From: Pelomonas sp963422775
GTDB taxonomy: Bacteria > Pseudomonadota > Gammaproteobacteria > Burkholderiales > Burkholderiaceae_C
Length of the DNA: 64,000 bases
NCBI GenBank assembly: GCA_963422775.4
Contig: CAUJSJ030000103.1
Location: 62,001-126,000, forward strand
Direction: 5' to 3'
The notes beneath the pieces are model-generated. The model was not told where the DNA came from and searched no databases. It worked only from the letters and a program-made list of their open reading frames with translations. The translations under genes were made by a program, and so were the position numbers. Every line of letters begins with the position of its first letter. The stretch's first letter is position 1. This document shows positions 41,919 to 50,617 of the stretch, piece after piece.

Positions 41919-43043
41919 ATGACGTTCACCGAAGAATTCACCCAAGCCCTGCGCAATCAGCGGCTGCTGCTGAAACGCCGGCCTGATCGCTGGCGTTTTC
42001 GTGCGTTCATCTACCTGATCTGGACGCTGGCTTTCGGCACCTTCTTCTCTGTCTTTGCGGGGGCGCAGGCCCGCAACCTTGGCACGGTGGTCTGGTGGAC
42101 CGAGCTGGTCCCCAGCAACATGATCATGAGCCTGTGCGTGACGGTCTGCTTCTTCATCGGCTACCGGGGCTTGGAACTGCTGGCGCCGCAGCGCTGGCTG
42201 GACGTCATCATCAGCTGGCGGGACTGGCGCTCGGGCCTGTTCTTCTCGACGCTGTCGATCTCGCTCGCGCTGCTGGGCGTCATCCTCGGCATCTGCATCA
42301 TCGACCTGATCTGGGGGGGCAACCATCCGCTGCCCAAGGTCCTCGGTTCACCGGGCTTCTGGCGCCAGTTCCTGATCGTGTCGGCCATCATCTCCATCGT
42401 GCTGACCTGGCGCTACCGGGCCCGGTGGAAGCAGGAGCAGCTGCAGGCCCGCATCACCGAGGCCCAGCTGCGGCTGCTGCAGGGCCAGATCGAGCCGCAC
42501 TTCCTGTTCAACACGCTGGCCAATGTGCAGAGCCTCATCGACTTCGACCCCGAACGGGCCAAGCAGATGCTGGAGCGTTTCACCGACTACCTGCGCGCCA
42601 GCCTCGGCCAGCTGCGCGGCGACTCGACGACGCTGGCCCAGGAGTTCGCGATGCTGGAGGCCTATCTCGCCCTGATGCAGCTGCGCATGGGAGAGCGGCT
42701 GCGCCTGCGCCTGGTGCTGCCTGCCGAGCTGAACGGCTTCGAGCTGCCGCCGCTGCTCGTGCAACCGCTGGTGGAGAACGCCATCCACCACGGGCTGGAG
42801 CCCAAGATCGTCGGCGGCGAGATCGTCGTCAGCGCGCGGCGCGAGGGCGACGTGCTGTGCATCACCGTCGAGGACGATGGCCAGGGCCTGGACGCACCCA
42901 GGCGTCGACCCGGCAACGGCGTCGCCCTTGGCAACATCCGCGCCCGGCTGACCGCCCGCTGGGGTTCCTCGGCCACGTTGGAACTGCAGCCCCGCGAAGG
43001 CGGCGGCACCCGCGCCCGCATCCTCATTCCCTCACCCGCCTGA
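41919..43043 (+). CDS. Sensor histidine kinase, LytS/AlgZ type (HisKA_5TM-like)
   Basis: The 374-residue product has four membrane helices in the first 165 residues. A His_kinase domain follows with the phospho-acceptor His194 in QIEPHFLFNTLANVQSL and an ATPase region with LVENAIHHGLEP and DDGQGL. This is the atypical LytS/YehU/AlgZ class that pairs with LytTR regulators. The response-regulator gene follows after 3 bp. The divergent algC-like mutase suggests a role in surface polysaccharide or pilus control, as for AlgZ/AlgR of Pseudomonas. Confidence 0.92.
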   Translation: MTFTEEFTQALRNQRLLLKRRPDRWRFRAFIYLIWTLAFGTFFSVFAGAQARNLGTVVWWTELVPSNMIMSLCVTVCFFIGYRGLELLAPQRWLDVIISWRDWRSGLFFSTLSISLALLGVILGICIIDLIWGGNHPLPKVLGSPGFWRQFLIVSAIISIVLTWRYRARWKQEQLQARITEAQLRLLQGQIEPHFLFNTLANVQSLIDFDPERAKQMLERFTDYLRASLGQLRGDSTTLAQEFAMLEAYLALMQLRMGERLRLRLVLPAELNGFELPPLLVQPLVENAIHHGLEPKIVGGEIVVSARREGDVLCITVEDDGQGLDAPRRRPGNGVALGNIRARLTARWGSSATLELQPREGGGTRARILIPSPA

Positions 43044-43046
43044 CCC

Positions 43047-43808
43047 ATGAGCACTGCCCCCACCGCCCTGATCGCCGACGACGAACCCCATCTGGCCCAG
43101 TACCTGAAGGCCCAGCTCGCCCAGGCCTGGCCCGAGCTGCAGATCGTGAAGATCGCCGCCAACGGCGTCGAGGCCGCGGCGGCCATCGCCGAGCTGGAGC
43201 CCGATCTGGCCTTCCTGGACATCCAGATGCCCGGCCTGACAGGCCTGGAAGTGGCTCAGGGCATCGAGGGCAGCACGCGCGTCGTCTTCGTGACGGCCTA
43301 CGACGAGTACGCCGTGGAGGCCTTCGAGGCCCGCGCCGTCGACTACCTGCTCAAGCCGCTGAAGGCCGAGCGGCTGGCCGCCTGCGTCGCGCGGTTGCGC
43401 GAGGCGCCGGCTGCCGCGAGCGGCAACGAAGGCGACCTGGCCGAGACCCTGAAGCGTCTGCTGCCGGCCTCTTCTGCCCCGACGCGGATGCGTTTCATCC
43501 GCGCGGCGCAGGGCGAGCTGATGCACCAGATTCCCGTCGGCGACGTGCTCTTCTTCCACGCCGACGATAAATACACCGTCGTGCAGACGGCCACGGCTGA
43601 ACACCTCATCCGCACGCCCATCTTCGAACTGGCCGGCCAACTCGACCCCGATCTGTTCTGGCAGGTGCACCGCTCCACCATCATCAACCTCGACCACCTC
43701 GCCGGCACGCGCCGCGACGAGCAGAGCCGGCTTTTCATCCGCGTGCGCGGGCACGGGCAGGAGCTGCCGGTCAGCCGCGCCTACGTCCATCTGTTCAAGG
43801 CGATGTAG
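43047..43808 (+). CDS. LytTR-family response regulator (AlgR-like)
   Basis: The 253-residue product has a receiver domain (1-120) with phospho-acceptor Asp58 (LAFLDIQMPGLTG), acidic pocket (ADDEP), Thr (VFVTAYDEYAVEAF) and Lys (LLKPLKAERL). The C-terminal LytTR DNA-binding domain (about 150-253) includes LFFHADDKYTVVQT and WQVHRSTIINLDHL. It binds paired direct repeats, and such repeats occur upstream of its own operon. Function relative to algC is inferred. Confidence 0.95.
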   Translation: MSTAPTALIADDEPHLAQYLKAQLAQAWPELQIVKIAANGVEAAAAIAELEPDLAFLDIQMPGLTGLEVAQGIEGSTRVVFVTAYDEYAVEAFEARAVDYLLKPLKAERLAACVARLREAPAAASGNEGDLAETLKRLLPASSAPTRMRFIRAAQGELMHQIPVGDVLFFHADDKYTVVQTATAEHLIRTPIFELAGQLDPDLFWQVHRSTIINLDHLAGTRRDEQSRLFIRVRGHGQELPVSRAYVHLFKAM

Positions 43809-43853
43809 GTTTCAGCGGCGGGGCTAGAGTCGGGGCAAACCAAAGCCCCTTCG

Positions 43854-44615
43854 ATGCTGCGCCGAAACCTGCTGTTGATGCCCCTGCTGGCGATGCACAC
43901 GCCCGCTGGCTGGGCCCAGGGCGGGGCGGAGTCCGAGACGCGCGCCGCGCCACTGGAATGGGTGGCCGGAGATCTGCCGCCGTTCTCCTGGCGCTCCCCC
44001 AAGGGCTCGCACGGCTATGCCCACGACCTCGTGCTGCTGATGGCCCAGCAGATCGGTCGCGCCGTCCAGGTCAGCTACTACCCGTGGGCGCGCGCCGTGC
44101 GGTTGACCGAGCAGGGCAGCAACGTCGGCGTATTTCCGCTCGCCCGCACGCCCGACCGGGAACAGAGATTCCAGTGGCTGGTACCGCTGATGACGGTTCG
44201 CTACGTGCTGATCACGCTGGCCGGCGCGCAACGGTTGAGTCTGGCTGACCTGCGTGCGCTGCGCGTGGGCGTTCTGCGCGGGTCGCCCATCGCACAGAAC
44301 CTGCAGGCCGAGCGTTTCACAACCATCGTCGACGGCAAGGACTACAAGGACCTGCTGCGCATGCTCCGCAACGGCACGCTGGATGCCGTCTACGCTGGCG
44401 CCCCGATGCTGGACGCCGCCATGGACGAATACGGCTACGCGCGGCAGCAGTTCACGGCCCAGCAGGTCCTCGGCGAAGCGCGGCTCTACATGGCTGCGTC
44501 GCTCGGAGCGGCGCCGGAAGAGGCGCGCCTGTGGCAGAAGGCCTACCAGCAGCTCGTCGACGACGGCAGCGTCGAGCGGCTGCGCCGCCGCTACTTCCCC
44601 GCCGACAAGCACTGA
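43854..44615 (+). CDS. Periplasmic solute-binding-type protein (orphan)
   Basis: The 253-residue product has a signal peptide (MLRRNLLLMPLLAMHTPAGWAQ) and an SBP_bac_3-like body (WVAGDLPPFSWRSPKGSHGYAHDLVLLMAQQIG; LADLRALRVGVLRGSPIAQNL). It has no transporter genes nearby. A short hairpin (GGGGC-aaaccaaa-GCCCC, 43831-43848) sits between a TAGAGT element (43825-43830) and the ATG. The ligand is unknown; it may feed a distant permease or a sensor. Confidence 0.82.
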   Translation: MLRRNLLLMPLLAMHTPAGWAQGGAESETRAAPLEWVAGDLPPFSWRSPKGSHGYAHDLVLLMAQQIGRAVQVSYYPWARAVRLTEQGSNVGVFPLARTPDREQRFQWLVPLMTVRYVLITLAGAQRLSLADLRALRVGVLRGSPIAQNLQAERFTTIVDGKDYKDLLRMLRNGTLDAVYAGAPMLDAAMDEYGYARQQFTAQQVLGEARLYMAASLGAAPEEARLWQKAYQQLVDDGSVERLRRRYFPADKH

Positions 44616-44640
44616 GCAGGCACTGGAGGCGCCCGCGGCA

Positions 44641-44715
44641 CTGACACGCGCTGTCAGCAGACCCGGCCTGCATGTCCGGAAACGTCCAGTCCGGCGCGGT
44701 GCGGACCCCTAGACT
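44641..44715 (+). promoter_or_regulatory. Promoter region of the Ada-AlkA gene
   Basis: The inverted repeat CTGACA-N5-TGTCAG (44641-44657) lies 65 bp before the start codon. TAGACT (44710-44715) ends 6 nt before the ATG, a leaderless-type -10. The palindrome may be an operator, or the end hairpin of the upstream gene, but no T-run follows. Confidence 0.4.
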
Positions 44716-44721
44716 GGCTGC

Positions 44722-46164
44722 ATGTTGTCCGAGACCCTGCCCCCCGACGCGGCCTACGCCGTGCTGCAGTCGCATGACGCGCGCTTCGACGGGCGGCTGT
44801 ACGTCGGCGTCACGTCGACGGGCATCTACTGCCGCCCCGTCTGCCGCGTGCGCCTGCCGCGGCGCGAGAACTGCCGCTTCTTCTCGACGGCCGCGCAAGC
44901 CGAGGCCGAGCGCTTCAGACCCTGCATGAAGTGTCGGCCCGAGCTGGCGCCACGGCCGCTGGCCTGGTCGACGATGGACGCGTCGCGCACGCTGGCCCAG
45001 CAGGCCGCCGCCTGGCTCGACGCCTGCGACGACGCCGAGGCCAGCGTGGAAGGCCTGGCCAGGCACCTGGGCATCACGAGCCGCCACTTGCGCCGCATCT
45101 TCCAGGCCGAGCATGGCGTGGCGCCGCTGCAATACCTGCAGACCCGCCGCCTGCTGCTCGCCAAGGCCTTGCTGACCGACAGCACGCTGCCGGTGCAGGA
45201 GGTGGCGTTCGCCGCCGGCTTTGCGAGCCTGCGCCGCTTCAACGCGGCCTTCATCGAACACTACCGGCTGCAGCCGACGGCCTTGCGCCGTGAGGGCGGC
45301 CGGGCCGGGCCCGCGTCGCGGCTGCGACTGAGCTACCGAGAGCCGTATGACGTGGCCGGCGTGCTGGCCTTCCTCGCGCCGCGTGCCGTCGCGGGCGTCG
45401 AGGTGGTGGCAGGCCGCAGCGTCACACGCACGCTGGCACTGACCCATGCCGGCCAGCGCCATGTCGGGTGGCTGCGCGTGAGCTTCGACAAGGCGGGCGA
45501 GATGGGCGTCGAGCTGTCGCCCGCGCTGTGGCCGGCCGTGGGCTCGCTGCTGCCGCTGCTGCGCCGCTGGCTGGACCTGGACGCCGATCCGGAGTCGATT
45601 GCTGCTGCCTTGGGCGAAGGCGCGGTGCCCGGCCAGCGTCTGCCAGGTTGCGTGGATCGCTTCGAGCTGACGGTGCGCGCCGTGCTGGGCCAGCAGGTCA
45701 CGGTCGCGGCGGCACGCACGCTGGCGGGCCGCTTCGTCGAGCGCTTCGGCGAGGCCTTGCCTGATGCGCCGCCGGGTTGCGACCGCCTCTTTCCAACACC
45801 TGAGCGCATCGCCGTCGCCACGCGTGACGACATCGCCTCCCTCGGCATCATCGGCCGCCGCGCCGATAGCCTCATCGCGCTGGCCCAGGCCTGGCCGACG
45901 CTCGCGTTTGCCAGCCGCGAGGGCACGCCCGAGGCGGCGGCCGAACAACTGACGCAGATCCCCGGCATCGGACCCTGGACGGCCGGCTACATGCTGATGC
46001 GCGGCTGGAGCTGGCCCGACGCCTTCCCGCCGGGCGACGTCGTGCTGCGCAAGGCCCTGAGCCGTGAAGGCCCGCTGCTGTCGCCCAAGGCCTATCTCGA
46101 AGCCGCGGAGCACTATCGCCCCTACCGCAGCTACGCCGTCCTTCATCTGTGGAGACATTCATGA
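44722..46164 (+). CDS. Ada-AlkA fusion: methyl-sensing regulator and 3-methyladenine DNA glycosylase
   Basis: In 480 residues three parts are fused. An Ada-type zinc/methyl-acceptor domain (1-80) has Cys37, Cys41, Cys68 and Cys71 (IYCRPVC; CMKC). An AraC-type helix-turn-helix region (about 95-195) reads LARHLGITSRHLRRIF. An AlkA glycosylase (about 205-480) has a helix-hairpin-helix (LTQIPGIGPWTAGYML) followed by PDAFPPGD, carrying the catalytic Asp. It should sense methyl-phosphotriesters and excise alkylated bases. The stop overlaps the ogt start (ATGA), giving an alkylation-repair operon. Confidence 0.93.
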   Translation: MLSETLPPDAAYAVLQSHDARFDGRLYVGVTSTGIYCRPVCRVRLPRRENCRFFSTAAQAEAERFRPCMKCRPELAPRPLAWSTMDASRTLAQQAAAWLDACDDAEASVEGLARHLGITSRHLRRIFQAEHGVAPLQYLQTRRLLLAKALLTDSTLPVQEVAFAAGFASLRRFNAAFIEHYRLQPTALRREGGRAGPASRLRLSYREPYDVAGVLAFLAPRAVAGVEVVAGRSVTRTLALTHAGQRHVGWLRVSFDKAGEMGVELSPALWPAVGSLLPLLRRWLDLDADPESIAAALGEGAVPGQRLPGCVDRFELTVRAVLGQQVTVAAARTLAGRFVERFGEALPDAPPGCDRLFPTPERIAVATRDDIASLGIIGRRADSLIALAQAWPTLAFASREGTPEAAAEQLTQIPGIGPWTAGYMLMRGWSWPDAFPPGDVVLRKALSREGPLLSPKAYLEAAEHYRPYRSYAVLHLWRHS

Positions 46165-46649
46165 GCCATCACCTCCTGCAGCGCCGCATCGCGACGCCCC
46201 TGGGCCCGTTGACAGCTGCGCGCAGTGCAGCCGGCCTGTCGGGCCTGTGGTTCGACGATCAGAAGCACCACCCCGGGCCGCTTGACGTGCCCGAGGACGA
46301 CGGCAGCGACGCCGTGCTGTCCGCCACCGCCGCAGCGCTGGCGGCCTACTTCAGCGGCAAGCCCTTCACGCTGCCGCCGCTGGACCCGGCCGGCACGGCC
46401 TTTCAGCGCGAGGTCTGGCAGGCGCTGCTGGCCATCGCGCCTGGCCAACCGTCGACCTACGGCGCGCTGGCCGGGCGGCTGGGGCGGGCCAGCGCCGCGC
46501 GGGCCCTGGGCGCGGCCGTCGGCCGCAACCCGATCTCGGTGCTCGTGCCCTGCCACCGCGTCGTCGGCGCCGACGGCTCGCTGACCGGCTATGCCGGTGG
46601 ACTGGCGCGCAAGCAGGCCTTGCTCAACCTGGAGGCGGTCAGCGCATGA
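46161..46649 (+). CDS. ogt: Methylated-DNA--[protein]-cysteine S-methyltransferase
   Basis: This 162-residue suicide enzyme removes O6-alkyl groups from guanine. The acceptor is Cys131 in the invariant VLVPCHRVVG, and the DNA-binding helix region is FQREVWQALLAIAPGQPSTYGALA. The start is taken at ATG 46161, overlapping the Ada-AlkA stop; the ATG at 46149 is inside that gene. It is coupled at its 3' end to the DMT transporter by another ATGA overlap. Confidence 0.96.
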   Translation: MSHHLLQRRIATPLGPLTAARSAAGLSGLWFDDQKHHPGPLDVPEDDGSDAVLSATAAALAAYFSGKPFTLPPLDPAGTAFQREVWQALLAIAPGQPSTYGALAGRLGRASAARALGAAVGRNPISVLVPCHRVVGADGSLTGYAGGLARKQALLNLEAVSA

Positions 46650-47527
46650 AGGCTTTCGACATCGGCGAGCTGGTGCTGCTCGCCGCGCTCTGGGGCGCGT
46701 CTTTTTTGTTCATGCGCCTCGGGGCCCATGAGTTCGGCCCCATCGTGCTCGCGGCCGTTCGCGTTGGCCTGGCCAGCGCCATGCTGATCCCGCTGCTGGC
46801 TTCACGCGGCCAACTGGCGGACCTGCGAACGCACTGGAAGGGGCTGCTGCTCGTCGGCGCGCTGAACAGCGCCATTCCGTTCGCGCTGTTTTCCTTCGCG
46901 GCGCTGTCCATCACGGCGGGGTTGTCCAGCATCGTCAACGCGACGACGCCGCTGTGGACAGCCGTCGTCGCCTTCGTCTGGCTGCGCCAGGGCCTGACGC
47001 CGCTGCGCGTGCTGGGCCTCGTCATCGGCTTTGCCGGCGTGGCCTTCCTGGCCTGGGACAAGGCCAGCTTCAAGCCGGGCGCCGACCACAGCGGGCTGCT
47101 GGCCGTGATCGCCTGCGCGACCGCCACCTTCTGCTACGGCGTGGCCGCCAACGCGACCAAGCGCTACCTGGCCGGCGTTGCGCCGCTGACCGTGGCGACC
47201 GGCAGCCAGTTCGCCGCGGCGCTGCTGCTGGCGCTGCCGGCCGCCTGGCTGTGGCCGGCGGACATGCCCGGTGGCGTGGCCTGGGGCAGCGCGCTGGCGT
47301 TGGCAGCCCTGTGCACGGCGCTGGCCTACATCCTCTACTTCCGGCTGATGAGCCGCGTGGGGCCGACGAATGCAGTGTCCGTCACCTTCCTGATCCCGCT
47401 GTTCGCCATCCTGTGGGGCGCGCTCTTCCTGGGTGAGGCTGTCACGGCGCAGATGGTGGCGGGTGGGGCCATCGTGCTGGTTGGCATCGCGCTGGCGTTG
47501 GGGCTGGTAGGCGGCAAGCCGCGCTGA
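46646..47527 (+). CDS. EamA/DMT-superfamily permease
   Basis: The 293-residue membrane protein has ten predicted helices in two EamA repeats (LVLLAALWGASFLFMRLGAHEF at the start; GLLAVIACATATFCYGVAANA opening the second). DMT permeases export metabolites or amino acids; the substrate is unknown. It is translationally coupled to ogt, so it is co-expressed with alkylation repair, though a functional link is not evident. It ends 1 bp from the convergent Cj0069-family gene. Confidence 0.92.
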   Translation: MKAFDIGELVLLAALWGASFLFMRLGAHEFGPIVLAAVRVGLASAMLIPLLASRGQLADLRTHWKGLLLVGALNSAIPFALFSFAALSITAGLSSIVNATTPLWTAVVAFVWLRQGLTPLRVLGLVIGFAGVAFLAWDKASFKPGADHSGLLAVIACATATFCYGVAANATKRYLAGVAPLTVATGSQFAAALLLALPAAWLWPADMPGGVAWGSALALAALCTALAYILYFRLMSRVGPTNAVSVTFLIPLFAILWGALFLGEAVTAQMVAGGAIVLVGIALALGLVGGKPR

Positions 47528-47528
47528 G

Positions 47529-48536
47529 TCAGCCGCCCGCAACGAGGCGCGCCCGCGTCGCCGCCACCAGCGGCGCGATGGCCGAGGGCGGAAAGGGCGA
47601 CACGCTGCTGACGTTGATCTCGCAGAGCACGAAGCTGTCGGCCTGCTCGCCGAACATGAAGTCGCAGTCCCACAGCATCGGCAGCCGCTCGCGCGGCAGC
47701 CCGACGCGCTCCCGCAACTGCGCCACCCACTGTGTCTCCAGCAGCCGCCTCCGCGTCTGGAAGGCCGGTAGGTTGGCCGGGTGGTAGAGGCGCGGCCCGG
47801 GCGTGGGTTGGCTCGGGTGCAAGGCATTGACGGCCTGGTGGCCAAAGCCGCCCACGCGGTCCTCCACGAGGTAGGCGCGCACCATGCCGTCGGTGATGCG
47901 CGGCTGCCAGGCCTGGTCGACCATGTGGCCGCCGTTCTGTGGCTCGAAATAGGGCGCCAGCCGCTGCAGCAGCGTCGGCAGGTCGAGCATCTCCTCTTCG
48001 CTGCCGCGCTGTGCGTGGCGCACCTTCAGCAGCGACGATGCGCGCAGTTGTTCCACGCGCCAGACGCCGATGCCACTGTGACCGCGGTGCTGCTTCAGTA
48101 CGCGCGCGCCGCGTTGCAGGCGCTGCGGCAGGTCTTCGGCGAGCCGGGCCAGGCTGTCCACGCGCACGGCATCGCTGCCGAAGGGCAGGTCGCGCACGTC
48201 GACGAGGACATCCTTGGTGCCGAGCTTGAGCAGCGTGTCCGGATGCGTGCTGACGAAGACGCCGGCCTGGGCGACCTCGCGCAGCATTGCGTCGAGCCGG
48301 TCGCGGCGGCGGCCGGACTCGACGGGGTTGCTCCAGACCAGCACGCCGTCAACGAGGCTGAGCTGCTCTGCCACCTCGTCGGCGAAGTCGTCGTGGTAGA
48401 TGGCCGGCTCGACCACCACGCCAGCCGCGGCAAAGGCCTCGAACAGCGCCGCGAAACGGCTCTCGGCCGGGTCGCTGCGCTCGCGCGCGGCGCGGTCGCC
48501 GGGGTAGAGCAGCGCGAGTCGGGGAGGGGAGGTCAT
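47529..48536 (-). CDS. Cj0069 family protein (ATP-grasp-like), last gene of the chromate operon
   Basis: The 335-residue soluble protein begins LALLYPGDRAARE and contains VDGVLVWSNPVE, VFVSTHPDTLLKLGTKDVL, ARVLKQHRGHSGIGVW and FVLCEINVSSVSPFPPSA. The pattern matches the Cj0069 family and recalls an ATP-grasp ligase (KxxxGxxGxGV loop, late NVSSV metal-ligand site). No reaction is established. The start ATG 48536 overlaps the stop of the SOD/rhodanese gene (ATGA), so it is part of the chr operon. Confidence 0.75.
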   Translation of the reverse strand: MTSPPRLALLYPGDRAARERSDPAESRFAALFEAFAAAGVVVEPAIYHDDFADEVAEQLSLVDGVLVWSNPVESGRRRDRLDAMLREVAQAGVFVSTHPDTLLKLGTKDVLVDVRDLPFGSDAVRVDSLARLAEDLPQRLQRGARVLKQHRGHSGIGVWRVEQLRASSLLKVRHAQRGSEEEMLDLPTLLQRLAPYFEPQNGGHMVDQAWQPRITDGMVRAYLVEDRVGGFGHQAVNALHPSQPTPGPRLYHPANLPAFQTRRRLLETQWVAQLRERVGLPRERLPMLWDCDFMFGEQADSFVLCEINVSSVSPFPPSAIAPLVAATRARLVAGG

Positions 48537-49438
48537 GGCTTTTTCACCACCGCTCGCCCGGCCGCCGCCCAGCCGTCGAAGCCGCCGCGCAGGAAGCGCG
48601 CGTCGCGGCCAGCGGCGCGCAGCCTCAGGGCCGTGGCGCGCCCGACCTCGTGGCCGTAGACGCAATAGACGACCAGCGGCGCATCGACCGGCAACGCGAC
48701 GGCCCAGCTCCCGACCGTGGCCGGGTCGCACCAACGGGCGCCGGGAATCATGGCGGCTGCCTGCGTGAAGACGCCATGGCGTCGCACGTCAAGCACCACT
48801 GCGCCTTGCAGGCCCTCGGCATCCGTCGCCAACGGCTCGCTCGCGGCGTGCACGGCGGCTTGGTAGCGCTCGTAGACGCCGGCCCAGTCGATATTGCCCA
48901 TGAAGGCATCGACATAGGCGCCCACCGCAGCACCGTGGTCCAGGTGGTAGGCGTGTTCGTACATGTCCAGCGCGAGGATGGGCACGCCACCGGCGACGGC
49001 GTGCGTGTGGTCGGCCGCCCACTGGTTGACCAGCGTGCCTTCGCGGGGCTGGAACACCAGCAGCATCCAGCCCGAGCCACCGCCCAGGGCCTTGGCACAA
49101 GCGGTGAACTCCTCGCGCCAGCGCTCCACGCTGCCGAAGTTGGCGTCCAGGGCCAGCTTCATGGCCGGCGTCATCGAGACGCCGTCACCACCGAGGTTGG
49201 CGAAGTAGAGCTCGTGCAGCAGCACGGAGTTGGTCGCGATCAGTTCCTCGCGCTTGAGCCCGTTGAGTTGGAAGCCCGGCGCCTGGCTGAAGGGGAGTGC
49301 AGCCAGCTGCGCGCGGATGGCATTCAAGCGCTTGGCGGCACCGGCGTAGTTGTTCTGGTGATGGCTGACGATCAACCTCTCGGACAGGCCGCGCAGGCCA
49401 GCGGGGTCGAAAGGCAAGGCAAGGGTGTGCAGGTCCAT
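48533..49438 (-). CDS. Fe/Mn superoxide dismutase fused to a rhodanese domain (ChrC-like)
   Basis: The 301-residue fusion has an SOD domain (1-200) with the metal-ligand set His26/His27 (VSHHQNNYAGA), LHELYFANLGG and Asp-X-X-X-His in LDMYEHAYHLDHG. The second helix is unusual: the common NHxFYW is replaced by LHELYF. The rhodanese domain (about 205-300) has an active-site loop VVYCVYGHEVGR. ChrC of known chromate operons is an SOD, which fits its place 12 bp after chrA. A combined role against chromate-induced superoxide and in sulfur or thiol chemistry is inferred. Confidence 0.88.
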   Translation of the reverse strand: MDLHTLALPFDPAGLRGLSERLIVSHHQNNYAGAAKRLNAIRAQLAALPFSQAPGFQLNGLKREELIATNSVLLHELYFANLGGDGVSMTPAMKLALDANFGSVERWREEFTACAKALGGGSGWMLLVFQPREGTLVNQWAADHTHAVAGGVPILALDMYEHAYHLDHGAAVGAYVDAFMGNIDWAGVYERYQAAVHAASEPLATDAEGLQGAVVLDVRRHGVFTQAAAMIPGARWCDPATVGSWAVALPVDAPLVVYCVYGHEVGRATALRLRAAGRDARFLRGGFDGWAAAGRAVVKKP

Positions 49439-49450
49439 GGGAATTCCCGG

Positions 49451-50617
49451 TCAGTGGTGGGCAAGCGGATAGAGCAGGAGTCCCGCCATCGCAGCGGCGG
49501 CCACGACGACAGGCTCGGGCAGCTTCTTGAAGCGCCACAACGCGGCGGCCGTGAGCAGCGCGAGCGTGGCGGTGGCGATGTCGGTGATGGAGCGCTGGCC
49601 GATGACGATGACAGCACCCGTGATGGCGCCGATGGCCGCCGCCGTCACGCCATCCACGAAGGCCACGATGCCGGGGCGCTTGCCGTGCTTCTTGAAGTAA
49701 GGCGCTGGCAGGATGGTGAAGAGGTACCAGGGGATGAAGGTGCCCGCCGCGGCGACAACCGCACCCCAGAAGCCCGAGACCAGGAAGCCGATGAAGCCCG
49801 TCGTGATGACCACCGGACCGGGCGTGATCATCGCGACGGCCACGGCGTCAATGAACTGGCGGTCGGTGAGCCAGTGATAGTCCTGCACGACGCCGCCATA
49901 CAGGAAGGGCACGATGGCCAGGCCGCTGCCGAAGACGAAGCTGCCCGCGTAGGCGAAGTAAGCGCCGATCTGGCCGAGCTTGTGCCAGTCGAGGTGGTCC
50001 ATCGCGAAGAAGGCCACCAGCGGCGCGGCGACGCCATTGACCTGCCCTCGGGAGAACCACTTGGGCGGTGCGCGCAGCAGCCAGACCAGCACGCCGGCGC
50101 CCAGGAAGACCCAGATGACCTCGGACTTCGTGACGACCGTCACCGCGGCACTGACCGCGAAGATGGCCCAGAGCAGCTTGTCCTGGCCGATGTTCTTTGT
50201 CGTGAGCTTGTAGGCGCTGATCGCGATGATGCCGATGACCGACGCACCCACGCCGTAGAACACCGCCTGCATCCAGGCGATGCCACCGAAGGCCGTGTAG
50301 GCCGCGCCGATGGCAACCACCATCAGGAAGGACGGCAGCACGAAGGCCAGGCCCGCCAGCGTCGCGCCGAGCAGGCGGTAGTGGACATAGCCCAGGTAGA
50401 TGGCGAGCTGGGCGGCCAGTGGCCCGGGCATCAACTGCGCCAGGGCCATCCCCTCCTTGTAGTCGCTCTCGGCAATCCAGCCCCGTTTCTCGACGAGGTC
50501 GCGGTACATGTAACCCACCAGCGCCACCGGGCCGCCGAAACCCCAGGTGCCCAGGGCCAGCATGTAGCGCACGAGCTGCCAGAGGGTGTAGCGGGGCAGC
50601 GCTGGCGTGTCGGTCAT
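49451..50617 (-). CDS. chrA: Chromate efflux transporter ChrA
   Basis: The 388-residue CHR-family permease has about ten to twelve helices in two homologous halves. The first half opens with LGTWGFGGPVALVGYMYRDLVEKRGW and EGMALAQLMPGPLAAQLAIYLGY; the second has AYFAYAGSFVFGSGLAIVPFLYGG and AVAMITPGPVVITTGFIGFLVSG. It exports chromate and thereby protects the cytoplasm. The ATG overlaps the chrB stop (ATGA). Confidence 0.96.
   Translation of the reverse strand: MTDTPALPRYTLWQLVRYMLALGTWGFGGPVALVGYMYRDLVEKRGWIAESDYKEGMALAQLMPGPLAAQLAIYLGYVHYRLLGATLAGLAFVLPSFLMVVAIGAAYTAFGGIAWMQAVFYGVGASVIGIIAISAYKLTTKNIGQDKLLWAIFAVSAAVTVVTKSEVIWVFLGAGVLVWLLRAPPKWFSRGQVNGVAAPLVAFFAMDHLDWHKLGQIGAYFAYAGSFVFGSGLAIVPFLYGGVVQDYHWLTDRQFIDAVAVAMITPGPVVITTGFIGFLVSGFWGAVVAAAGTFIPWYLFTILPAPYFKKHGKRPGIVAFVDGVTAAAIGAITGAVIVIGQRSITDIATATLALLTAAALWRFKKLPEPVVVAAAAMAGLLLYPLAHH

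Noticed and set aside
43831..43848. Hairpin GGGGC-aaaccaaa-GCCCC before the binding-protein gene as a riboswitch or terminator
   Set aside because: The stem is only 5 bp with no T-run and no conserved core; noted in the gene entry only.
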